DNA from: QHWK01 sp035315685
GTDB lineage: Bacteria > Acidobacteriota > Vicinamibacteria > Vicinamibacterales > CAVVIG01
Assembly: GCA_035315685.1 (NCBI GenBank)
Contig: DATFXR010000795.1
Span: 1-6,720 of the forward strand
Direction of reading: 5' to 3'
Length of the DNA stretch: 6,720 nt
The position numbers were made by a program, and so were the translations under genes. The notes below the pieces were generated by a model. The model was not told the origin of the DNA. It made no database searches and worked only from the letters and a program-made list of their open reading frames with translations. Of the stretch, positions 1 through 5,485 are shown piece after piece (positions within the stretch are counted from its first letter, which is position 1; each line of letters begins with the position of its first letter).

Positions 1-118
1 GGGCAGTCAAACCCCCGAAGTGGATGTCGGTCAGCCCTCTAGGGCCAGCGAATTCCTCATGAAAAACGGCGTAATAACGAGAAGAACGCCCGGGGGGACT
101 GGAACGAACAGGGGGGTG

Positions 119-1075
119 TCAGCGGCTGCCGAAGCGGCGCCCGAGCGGGCCGTCGCCGAGGCGACTGAAGTACTCGTAGGAGCTGCGCGACATTTGTTCG
201 ATCGCGCGCTCGCCTTCGGCTTCGTTCCGCAGGAACGTCGTCATGACGCAGAACACGTATGGCCGGTTCCTCGCGTAGACCACGCCGGCATCGACGCGAA
301 CGCCATCGAGCTCACCCGGCTTGTCGGCGGCGGCGACGCCAGCAGGCAGCCCCTTCCGCAGACGGCTCTCTTTCGGCTTCTTCAGCAGCGTGATCGCATC
401 GGGCATGGCGTGGCCCTCGTCCGCGTGACCGGTGCCGTGCATCGCCTGCAGCAGCCGGACGATCTCGTCAGGAGTGGAAACGTTCTCGTCGCCGCGACGC
501 GCGGCCGCCGTATCCATCATGTGACGCCGGAGCTTCGTGCCGGTCAGCCCCAGCAATTGCATGCGCCGCGCGACGTTGTCCATGCCGAGCCGATCGATCA
601 GCACGTTGGTGGCGGTGTTGTCGCTCAGGGTCACCATCAGCACCGCGTAGTCTCGAATCGACAGCGTCGGCGTGCCCATCTCCACCAGCACGCCGGTGCC
701 GCCGACCGCCTTCGAGCGATCGAGCGCGAGCGTGTCGTCGAGGCGGATTCTGTGCTCCTCCACCTGCTTGAACAGCTCGTAGACGATCGCGAGCTTGATC
801 GTCGACGCGGTCGGAAACGTCTCGCGCTCCAGATGCGCGAACCGATCGCCGGACGTCAGGTCGATGATCTCGTAACCCACCACACCGTCGACCTGGGCCG
901 CAATGTCGGCCAGGCGGCGCTCGAATTTTGACTTCAATTCGGCGGAGGTGGACGTCTGCGTCGCCGGAGCTGCGCTCAGCGGCAACACCGCAAGAAGCAT
1001 CGCCGCAATTAAGAATTTGGAATCAAGAATTAAGAATTCGTTCACACGCGCGACGATCCGGGTTGTCGAAGTCAT
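119..1075 (-). CDS. Secreted serine hydrolase, class A beta-lactamase fold (Beta-lactamase2 type)
   Basis: Predicted exported hydrolase of the penicillin-recognising serine enzyme fold, 318 aa. The N-terminus is a signal peptide (hydrophobic about residues 13-34, likely cleavage near SAA-PA at 34-38), so it should act in the periplasm. The SxxK motif is STIK (91-94, nucleophile Ser91) and the SDN loop is intact (151-153, in LSDNTATN). Two motifs differ from true class A enzymes. The omega-loop region reads LRRHMMD (182-188) and has no ExxxN general-base motif. The KTG triad is KPG (252-254, in ADKPGELDG). Related 'serine hydrolase' proteins share this layout, so beta-lactam hydrolysis is uncertain; another amide or ester substrate is possible. 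I chose the ATG at 1075. An in-frame start at 1177 would put 34 hydrophilic residues before the signal peptide. A weak TAAGAA lies 8 nt upstream and no Shine-Dalgarno is visible. Residues 12-23 (NEFLILDSKFLI) are encoded by an AATTCTTAATT repeat. Confidence 0.85.
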   Translation of the reverse strand: MTSTTRIVARVNEFLILDSKFLIAAMLLAVLPLSAAPATQTSTSAELKSKFERRLADIAAQVDGVVGYEIIDLTSGDRFAHLERETFPTASTIKLAIVYELFKQVEEHRIRLDDTLALDRSKAVGGTGVLVEMGTPTLSIRDYAVLMVTLSDNTATNVLIDRLGMDNVARRMQLLGLTGTKLRRHMMDTAAARRGDENVSTPDEIVRLLQAMHGTGHADEGHAMPDAITLLKKPKESRLRKGLPAGVAAADKPGELDGVRVDAGVVYARNRPYVFCVMTTFLRNEAEGERAIEQMSRSSYEYFSRLGDGPLGRRFGSR

Positions 1076-1274
1076 GGCACGAATTCTTAGAGTGCGTTGC
1101 AAAATTAGCTCGAGGCGGGTCCTGTCCGCGAACAGCCCCACCGGGTGCTCGCCAGAAGAGCACTTATCACGGCCCACACCTCCGCGCCCGGCGGGGCGGC
1201 CCCGTTCGCGGCCACCCGCGAGCGAGCTAATTTTGCAACCTGCTCTTAATTCTTACTTCTTAATTCTTAATTGC
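1005..1274. repeat. Composite inverted-repeat element with AATTCTTAATT arms
   Basis: The outer arms are A/T-rich short tandem arrays in opposite orientation. The left arm (about 1005-1039) is built from AATTAAGAATT-like units and the right arm (about 1243-1274) from AATTCTTAATT-like units. The outermost 12 bases, GCAATTAAGAAT (1005-1016), match the reverse complement of 1263-1274 perfectly. Between them lie the first codons of the hydrolase gene and a GC-rich hairpin (1096-1239). The right arm ends exactly at the stop codon of the downstream phosphatase (1275-1277), and the left arm lies inside coding sequence. No open frame inside resembles a transposase. It could be a non-autonomous element or a decayed remnant. 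The symmetry is seen; mobility is inferred. Confidence 0.7.
1096..1239. repeat. 17-bp perfect inverted repeat enclosing a long imperfect hairpin
   Basis: Positions 1096-1112 (GTTGCAAAATTAGCTCG) and 1223-1239 are perfect reverse complements. Pairing resumes inward with breaks: 1115-1120 with 1214-1219, 1126-1133 with 1204-1211, 1135-1139 with 1193-1197, and 1141-1148 with 1184-1191 (one G-T pair). Nearly the whole 144-base segment can therefore fold as one long interrupted stem. A competing local hairpin pairs 1145-1150 with 1158-1163. On the minus strand this segment lies directly upstream of the hydrolase start, so it could form part of its leader or act as a terminator for the phosphatase upstream. 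It has no poly-T tail of the usual terminator kind. It resembles a miniature inverted-repeat element, but no clear target duplication was found. Confidence 0.65.
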
Positions 1275-3044
1275 TCAGCCGGTGATCTTCAGTGCCACCG
1301 CAGTCATGTCGTCATTGGGCGGCGTATCGGCGCGGAACTCCTGGACGGCCGCAAAGATCGCGTCGACGATCTCGCGGGCCGGGCGCGATCGGGTGTCCGC
1401 CACGACGTGCAGCAGCCGCTCGGCCCCGAACTCGCGGCCGAGCGCGTCGTTTGCCTCGAACACCCCGTCGGTGCAGAACACGAACAGGTCGCCCGGCGAC
1501 AGATCGAACGACAGCTCGTCGTAGGTGGAACCAGCGAAGGATCCGAGCGGCACGCCGGGCAGCTCGATCTGCGCGACCGAATCTCCGCTGCAGCGAACCG
1601 GGTACGGCAGCCCGGAGTTGGCGAGTGTCACCGTGCGGCGCTTGAGATCGAAGACCGCGTAGCAGAGCGTGCAGTAATACTCCTCGAGCTGCCGCTGATG
1701 GAGGATCGTGTTCGTCGACGCAAGGACGCCCGCCGGGCCGAAGCGCTCGGGCGCGTAGCGCCGCCGGAAGGTTCGCGATCGAATCAGCTCGCCGGCAAAA
1801 GCGCTGTAGAGCGCCGCCGGCACTCCCTTCCCGGAGACGTCACCGACGGCAACGACGAGGTTGTTCGGCTCGGGCGCCAGAAAGTCGTAGAGGTCGCCAC
1901 CGAGCTCGCGCGCCGGCGCAAAGCGCGAGTAGACGTCGACATTCTTCAGCCGCTTCGGCAGCTCGGTCGGCAGGAGTGCCGCCTGCACCCGCTGCGCGAA
2001 GCGGATCTCCTTCTCGAGACGGACTTCGTTGGCGCGAATCGTTTCGTAGAGCCGCGCGTTCTCGATCGCGACTGCCGCCTGGCTCGCGAGCAGCGTGAGG
2101 ATTTCGACGTGGCTCTTGGTGAAGGCGTCGAGCTCCGGGCTCTCGAGATCGAACACGCCGATACAGCGATGCTTCAAGAGCAGCGGAATCACCAGCTCCG
2201 ATCGCGCATCGTCGACCACCTTGATGTAGCGCGGATCAGTCGACACGTCGGGTACCACGACCGGCTCCTTGTGGAGCGCAGCGTAGCCGACCAGGCCGAC
2301 GCCCAGCTTGACGCGCGGCATCGTCACCTTGTCGCCGTAGCGGACCGCGACCTTCATCTCGAGCTCGCCGGTTTCGTCGTTGAGCAGCAGGATGCCGAAC
2401 GTGCGGTAGTCGATGACGCGGCGCGTGAGGTTGGCGATCCGCGTCAGCAGCTCGTCGAGGTTCAGGATCGCGCCGAACTCGCGGCCGATCTCCGACAGCG
2501 TCTCGAGCGTGCTCGTGTACTCACGCTCGTGCTCGACGAGCAGCGCGTTCTCGATCGCCACCGCGACGTGCGCGCCGAACTGCCGCATCATCGCCTCGTC
2601 CAGTTCGGTGAACTGGCCAGGCGTGTCGCTGAGCAGGTTGAGCGCACCGATGACGCGACCCTTGCGGCGCAGCGGCACGACGAGCTCCGCGCGCGATCCC
2701 GGAACCGCTTCGACGTAGCGCGGGTCCTGGTGGACGTCGTTGACGAGAATCGGCTGGCCTTCCGCGACTGCCGCGCCGACCAGGCCGCTGCCGACCCGCA
2801 GCCGCAGCGTGCGGGCGACATCTTCCGGATACCCGACCGAGTAGGCGACCGTCAACTCGCTCCGCTTCGGATCGAGCAGATACATCGCGAACGCGGTGAA
2901 CTTGGTGAGCCGCGAAATGAGCTGGGGAATCTTCTGAAGGAGCTCGTCGAGATCGAGCACCGACGCCACTTCGCGCCCGAGCGCGAAGAGCGTCGCCAGT
3001 TGGTCGGTGGAGTTCGCCTGCGCGGCTCCCGTGACGTCGGTCAC
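1275..3044 (-). CDS. GAF-GAF-SpoIIE (RsbU-like) PP2C-family serine phosphatase
   Basis: Predicted cytoplasmic sensor phosphatase, 589 aa from the chosen GTG. Two GAF domains (about 25-165 and 190-330) carry parallel motifs, VNDVHQDPRY (101-110) and VPDVSTDPRY (264-273), and both end in AVAIENA. A helical, probably coiled-coil linker (about 330-358) leads to a SpoIIE-type PP2C domain (about 370-588). The expected metal-binding aspartates are present: GGDLYDF (Asp384), GDVSGKG (Asp402), CTDG (Asp526) and NDDMT (Asp578/579), so it should be active. In this family the substrate is usually a phosphorylated anti-sigma-factor antagonist (STAS protein). None is encoded nearby, so the partner is unknown. 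An in-frame ATG at 3134 is rejected as the start because it would overlap the divergent gene and contain both promoters. The GTG at 3044 lies exactly 6 nt after a TATACT box, suggesting a leaderless mRNA. GAF ligands cannot be told from sequence. Confidence 0.9.
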   Translation of the reverse strand: MTDVTGAAQANSTDQLATLFALGREVASVLDLDELLQKIPQLISRLTKFTAFAMYLLDPKRSELTVAYSVGYPEDVARTLRLRVGSGLVGAAVAEGQPILVNDVHQDPRYVEAVPGSRAELVVPLRRKGRVIGALNLLSDTPGQFTELDEAMMRQFGAHVAVAIENALLVEHEREYTSTLETLSEIGREFGAILNLDELLTRIANLTRRVIDYRTFGILLLNDETGELEMKVAVRYGDKVTMPRVKLGVGLVGYAALHKEPVVVPDVSTDPRYIKVVDDARSELVIPLLLKHRCIGVFDLESPELDAFTKSHVEILTLLASQAAVAIENARLYETIRANEVRLEKEIRFAQRVQAALLPTELPKRLKNVDVYSRFAPARELGGDLYDFLAPEPNNLVVAVGDVSGKGVPAALYSAFAGELIRSRTFRRRYAPERFGPAGVLASTNTILHQRQLEEYYCTLCYAVFDLKRRTVTLANSGLPYPVRCSGDSVAQIELPGVPLGSFAGSTYDELSFDLSPGDLFVFCTDGVFEANDALGREFGAERLLHVVADTRSRPAREIVDAIFAAVQEFRADTPPNDDMTAVALKITG

Positions 3045-3058
3045 TGCCAAAGTATAAT
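3031..3058 (+). promoter_or_regulatory. Sigma-70-type promoter of the FabZ-like gene
   Basis: A perfect TATAAT -10 box (3053-3058) lies 12 nt before the ATG at 3071. A four-of-six -35 match, GTGACG (3031-3036), stands 16 nt upstream of it. Transcription would start near 3065 and leave a leader of about six bases with no room for a Shine-Dalgarno. It overlaps the divergent minus-strand promoter. Confidence 0.65.
3051..3056 (-). promoter_or_regulatory. -10 box of the GAF-SpoIIE gene (leaderless)
   Basis: On the minus strand this reads TATACT, followed by six bases (TTGGCA) and then the GTG start at 3044, the spacing expected of a leaderless transcript. It shares the bases TATA (3053-3056) with the plus-strand TATAAT, so the two promoters occupy the same DNA on opposite strands. 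No good -35 was found at 16-18 nt. Confidence 0.6.
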
Positions 3059-3070
3059 CGCTTCCTTGCG

Positions 3071-3523
3071 ATGGACCTGACGCTCCCGCTGGACAACGCG
3101 GCAATCGAACGGATCCTGCCGCACCGTTTTCCATTCCTCCTGGTCGATCGCATCATCGAGCTCGAACCCGACAAGCGGATCGTCGGCGTCAAGAACGTCG
3201 CGATGGACGAGTGGTACCTCTCGCGCTCGCGCAGCGGCGTCGCGGTGATGCCGCCGACGATCCTCACCGAAGCGGTCGCGCAGGTCGGCGCGATCCTGAT
3301 TCTCGCGAAACCCGAGAACCGGCAGCGGCTCCCCTTCTTCGCCGGCATCGAGCGCGTGCGCTATCGCCGCGCCGTGCACCCCGGCGACGTCGTGGTGATC
3401 GAAGCGAACGTCGTGCGGCTGCGCAGCCGCATGGGCATGCTCGAAGGCGTCGCGCGCGTCGACGGCAAGTCGGTCATTGCCGGCACCATGACCTTTGCGT
3501 TGAGCGATCCGAAACCTGATTGA
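3071..3523 (+). CDS. FabZ/FabA-like hotdog-fold protein lacking the catalytic His
   Basis: A 150-aa protein of the beta-hydroxyacyl-ACP dehydratase (FabZ-type) hotdog family, about the normal FabZ length. The N-terminal signature PHRFPFLLVDRI (17-28), KNVAMDEWYL (41-50), the central helix VMPPTILTEAVAQ (59-71) and FFAGIERVRYRRAVHPGD (89-106) are all recognisable. In FabZ the catalytic pair is the His of GHFPxxPVMPG and the Glu of the following helix. Here the Glu is present (Glu67), but the His position is Ser53 in SRSRSGVAVMP, and the usual Gly after VMP is Pro. It is therefore unlikely to be the housekeeping dehydratase. It may be a noncatalytic or differently acting acyl-ACP or acyl-CoA binding paralogue. 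No other fatty-acid gene is adjacent. The start is the only good ATG after the promoter; no Shine-Dalgarno is visible. It diverges from the GAF-SpoIIE gene. Confidence 0.85.
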   Translation: MDLTLPLDNAAIERILPHRFPFLLVDRIIELEPDKRIVGVKNVAMDEWYLSRSRSGVAVMPPTILTEAVAQVGAILILAKPENRQRLPFFAGIERVRYRRAVHPGDVVVIEANVVRLRSRMGMLEGVARVDGKSVIAGTMTFALSDPKPD

Positions 3524-3571
3524 GTAGTCGAACTCCAGCTCGTCCTTGGCGTGACCAGCACAGCGGCACCA

Positions 3572-3587
3572 TGGCATTCGAGTTGCT
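3572..3587 (+). promoter_or_regulatory. Predicted sigma-54 (RpoN) promoter
   Basis: The 16 bases TGGCATTCGAGTTGCT fit the -24/-12 consensus TGGCACG-N4-TTGCW at every defined position except two (C to T and G to T at the sixth and seventh bases). The invariant GG (3573-3574) and GC (3585-3586) have the exact spacing. Transcription would start near 3598, giving a leader of about 33 nt that contains the GGAGG ribosome site of the small membrane protein gene. A bEBP activator would be needed; its site is not identified. Confidence 0.6.
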
Positions 3588-3619
3588 CTACAGGTGGCCG
3601 GAGCGTGGGATTGAGAACT

Positions 3620-3624
3620 GGAGG
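3620..3624 (+). promoter_or_regulatory. Shine-Dalgarno GGAGG deciding the ATG at 3631
   Basis: GGAGG followed by a six-base spacer before ATG 3631. It is the clearest ribosome binding site in the window. It fixes the start of the small membrane protein and rules out the in-frame codon at 3520. Confidence 0.8.
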
Positions 3625-3630
3625 ACCGAC

Positions 3631-3780
3631 ATGTTGGAAACGATCGCGGTCATTCTGATCGTGCTGTGGCTGCTCGGAGTCGTCAGCGGCTACACGCTCG
3701 GCAACTTCATCTATGTCCTGCTGGTCATTGCCATCGTGCTGTTCCTGGTGCGGCTGGTCAGCGGACGACGGGTGGTGTGA
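3631..3780 (+). CDS. Small lmo0937-family (DUF5670-like) membrane protein
   Basis: A 49-aa, very hydrophobic protein. Two membrane segments (about residues 2-18 and 23-42) are joined by the short turn SGYTLGNF, and it ends in a basic tail (RLVSGRRVV). The length and the pattern MLETIAVILIVLWLLGVVSGYTLGNFIYVLLVIAIVL match the lmo0937 family of tiny membrane proteins, whose function is not established. The start is set by GGAGG at 3620-3624. Translation from further upstream (3520) would add a hydrophilic, unfamily-like extension. A sigma-54-type promoter at 3572-3587 suggests it is induced separately from the FabZ-like gene 107 nt upstream, possibly under stress. It converges on the EamA transporter gene with a repeat in between. 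Confidence 0.8.
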   Translation: MLETIAVILIVLWLLGVVSGYTLGNFIYVLLVIAIVLFLVRLVSGRRVV

Positions 3781-3795
3781 ACAACACTCGTCAAG

Positions 3796-3881
3796 GGCTG
3801 ATGGCTTGGATGGCTGATGGCTAAATGGTAGATGGCACATGGTTAGTGCCTCATCGACCATGAACGATTCAGCCATCAGCC
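3796..3881. repeat. GGCTGATGGCT inverted repeat, possible two-way terminator
   Basis: GGCTGATGGCT occurs at 3796-3806 and 3812-3822, and its reverse complement at 3871-3881. Degenerate ATGGCT/ATGGTA-type units fill the middle. Inner pairing is possible between 3825-3829 and 3857-3861, and GGCAC (3834-3838) can pair with GTGCC (3846-3850) around a 7-base loop. It lies between two convergent genes, so it could act as a bidirectional terminator, though there is no strong U-tract. The right copy contains the stop codon of the EamA gene (3876-3878). Confidence 0.7.
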
Positions 3882-4823
3882 GTCTCCGGCTTTCACGAGA
3901 AAACTGCCAGCCAGCACGACGAGGGCCGCGATCCCGATGCGCGGGCTGAAGGATTCCTGGAGCACGAGCGTGCCAAGAATCACGGCGATGATCGGGTTGA
4001 CATACGCGTACAGCGAGACCGTCGCCACCGGCAGGTGCTTCAGCGCATACGCGTATGCGGAGAACCCTCCGATAGCGCCGACGAAAATCAGGTAGATCAA
4101 CGCGCCGGCCGACCGCGGCGCAAACCGCACGTGCGCCGTCTCGCCAAGCGCGAGCGACGCCGCCAGCAGGACGATACCGCCGAACAACATCTCGAGCGCG
4201 GCCGTCGCGAGAACGTTTTCGTGGATCGCGTGCCCGCGGCCGCGCTTGCGCGCGTACGACGAACCGATCGCCCACCCCGCGCACGCGATCTGCGTCGAGA
4301 TGACGCCGCCGAGGAACGCGCGGCCCGAATCGTCGACGTGAATCTCGGGCCATACCAGCAGCACGATTCCGCCAAAGCCGACGATCAAGCCGACGATTCG
4401 GCGCACCGTCAGCGGCTGGCCGTCCGGCATCAACGCGTCGATGCCGACCATCCAGAACGGCGACATCGCGACGAGCACCGCCGTCAGTCCGCTCGGCACG
4501 GTCAGCTCCGCCCAGACGACGGCGCCATTGCCGAACCCGAGAAGCAGGATGCCGAGCAGCGCCAGCGCGGGCCATTCGCGTCGTCGCGGCAACGATTCAC
4601 CGCGGGCTGCGAGCACGGCGACCAGCAGCGCGCCGGCGGCGATCCATCGCAGCGCCGCCATCAACAGCGGCGGAATCGTCTCGAGCGCGATCCGGATTCC
4701 CAGATAGGTGGTGCCCCAGATCAGACAGACGGCGACGAACGCGAGATAGGCGCGGGTGGCCGGAGCGTGGGCGGGAGTCGCTGTGAATGAACCGGTCGTT
4801 CGATGAGTGTACTGCGCCGGCAA
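3876..4823 (-). CDS. EamA/DMT-superfamily transporter (10 TM)
   Basis: An inner-membrane transporter of the drug/metabolite superfamily (EamA, related to RhaT/YedA-type permeases), up to 315 aa. Two EamA repeats are visible. The first starts at AYLAFVAVCLIWGTTYLGIR (about 25-44) and includes GFGNGAVVWAELTVPSGLTAVLVAMSPFW. The second starts near STQIACAGWAIGSSYARKR and ends with LKHLPVATVSLYAYVNPIIAVILG. About ten hydrophobic helices follow the usual pattern. The substrate cannot be told; metabolite or amino-acid export is typical. The start is uncertain. The only standard codon upstream of TM1 is TTG at 4823, but a promoter-like CTGACG-N18-TACACT (4835-4806) lies downstream of it. Transcription from there would begin near 4799, where the in-frame codon is ACG. 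The last codons and the TGA stop lie in the GGCTGATGGCT repeat. Confidence 0.85.
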   Translation of the reverse strand: MPAQYTHRTTGSFTATPAHAPATRAYLAFVAVCLIWGTTYLGIRIALETIPPLLMAALRWIAAGALLVAVLAARGESLPRRREWPALALLGILLLGFGNGAVVWAELTVPSGLTAVLVAMSPFWMVGIDALMPDGQPLTVRRIVGLIVGFGGIVLLVWPEIHVDDSGRAFLGGVISTQIACAGWAIGSSYARKRGRGHAIHENVLATAALEMLFGGIVLLAASLALGETAHVRFAPRSAGALIYLIFVGAIGGFSAYAYALKHLPVATVSLYAYVNPIIAVILGTLVLQESFSPRIGIAALVVLAGSFLVKAGDG

Positions 4824-4835
4824 GTCACTCGTCAG
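4806..4835 (-). promoter_or_regulatory. Candidate promoter of the EamA gene
   Basis: On the minus strand CTGACG (4835-4830; four of six to TTGACA) and TACACT (4811-4806; four of six to TATAAT) are separated by 18 nt. The start site would be near 4799, inside the open frame that begins at TTG 4823. If real, it implies a shorter protein with an unusual initiation codon. Moderate to low confidence. Confidence 0.35.
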
Positions 4836-4853
4836 ACCGGGGCGGTGGCACGG

Positions 4854-4859
4854 TAGAAT
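4854..4859 (+). promoter_or_regulatory. -10 box of the PCYCGC protein gene
   Basis: TAGAAT (five of six to TATAAT) ends 9 nt before the ATG at 4869, implying a leader of only about three bases. GGAG (4860-4863) lies 5 nt from the ATG and could be a Shine-Dalgarno if transcription starts further upstream, so the two readings compete. No convincing -35 was found. Confidence 0.45.
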
Positions 4860-4868
4860 GGAGTTCCG

Positions 4869-5483
4869 ATGGGTCGCAAATCATCCGCAAAGGCACAGGC
4901 ACGGCCGTCAACGTCCGGTTCCGGCGGTGAGCCGCCCGAGCTCTCGCGCCGTTCCTACACCGGCCTGCTCACCGTGGCGATTGTCGTGCTGGCTGCCGGC
5001 GTCGGCGTCTACGTTGCGACGCGCCCATCGCAGAGCGAGCCGCCGGCCGCGGCACCGGCGCGGCCCGCGCAGGTGACGCCCGACGGTCCGGCGGCGAACG
5101 CCAGGTTCGGCCCGCACGAACAGGATCAGCTGCCGCCGCTGCCCTACGATCCTGCGCCCGCGCGTCCACCTGACGTCGTGCGCGCCGCCTACCTGTTCGC
5201 AGCTGAGCATCCTGAGATCGCCGGCTACGTGCCGTGCTATTGCGGATGCGAGAACATGGGTCATCGCGGCAACGACGAGTGCTTCGTCAAGTCGCGCAAC
5301 GACAAAGGCGACGTGATCGAGTGGGAACCGCACGGCATGACTTGAGCGGTGTGCCTGGACGTCGCGCGTGACGCGATGCAGATGCATGCCTCCGGCGCGT
5401 CGGTGACAGCCATTCGCGCGGCCAACGAAAAGAAGTGGGCCGGGTTCCAGGGCGGGCACACGCCGACGCCGAAGCCCAAGTGA
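4869..5483 (+). CDS. PCYCGC-motif membrane-anchored protein, probable selenoprotein (Sec159)
   Basis: Predicted 204-aa protein when the TGA at 5343-5345 is read as selenocysteine. A basic, Ser-rich N-terminus is followed by one membrane segment (about 31-50), a Pro/Ala-rich stalk (51-100) and an extracytoplasmic domain. That domain contains YVPCYCGCENMGHRGNDECF (120-139; Cys123, 125, 127 and 138), the signature of the PCYCGC family (PF13798 as I recall it), whose function is unknown. The region around the TGA reads HGMT-U-AVCLDVARDAM, then GASVTAIRAA, which is the usual C-terminus of the family. From memory, homologues carry C-x-x-C where this one has U159-A-V-C162. Of the 45 codons after the TGA, 40 end in G or C, like upstream coding sequence. 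A SECIS-like hairpin follows. A redox or metal-binding role is inferred. The alternative is a nonsense mutation or sequencing error that truncates it at residue 158. It diverges from the EamA gene (45 nt between starts). Confidence 0.75.
5360..5378 (+). promoter_or_regulatory. SECIS-like hairpin after the in-frame TGA
   Basis: CGTCGCG (5360-5366) pairs with CGCGATG (5372-5378) as seven base pairs including one G-U, closing a five-base loop CGUGA (5367-5371). The loop begins 21 nt after the TGA, and its second base is G, followed by U. This meets the usual bacterial SECIS description as I know it: apical loop about 16-37 nt from UGA, with a G in the first two loop positions. A few more pairs below the stem are possible with bulges (5358-5379, 5356-5380, 5355-5381). 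GC-rich DNA forms stems easily, so the structure alone is moderate evidence. Confidence 0.55.
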
Positions 5484-5485
5484 GC

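Noticed and set aside
34..45. Palindrome GCCCTCTAGGGC as an operator
   Set aside because: A single short dyad with no adjoining promoter or second copy; expected by chance.
1..118. Possible gene or terminator at the left edge
   Set aside because: Only a 5-bp GCCCT/AGGGC dyad (34-45) and a G-rich run were seen. There is no U-tract terminator and no recognisable coding sequence.
20..931. Plus-strand open frame of 303 codons over the hydrolase gene
   Set aside because: Low-complexity composition with no family resemblance. The opposite strand has clear STIK and SDN motifs and a signal peptide.
903..3080. Very long plus-strand open frame (725 codons) antisense to the phosphatase
   Set aside because: It is Arg-, Val- and Asp-rich with no recognisable domain. 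It mirrors the minus-strand GAF-SpoIIE gene, a common by-product of high GC.
4035..4790. Plus-strand open frame antisense to the EamA transporter
   Set aside because: The translation is hydrophilic and Arg/Gln/Asp-rich without a domain. The minus strand gives a classic ten-helix transporter.
4869..5345. PCYCGC gene ending at the first TGA as a normal 158-aa protein
   Set aside because: The family-like, GC3-rich continuation with a Cys three residues later and a SECIS-like hairpin argues for readthrough. A truncating mutation cannot be fully excluded.
5360..5373. Shorter alternative hairpin CGTC/GACG with loop GCGCGT after the TGA
   Set aside because: Only four pairs; the overlapping 7-bp stem with the CGTGA loop is longer and fits SECIS rules better.
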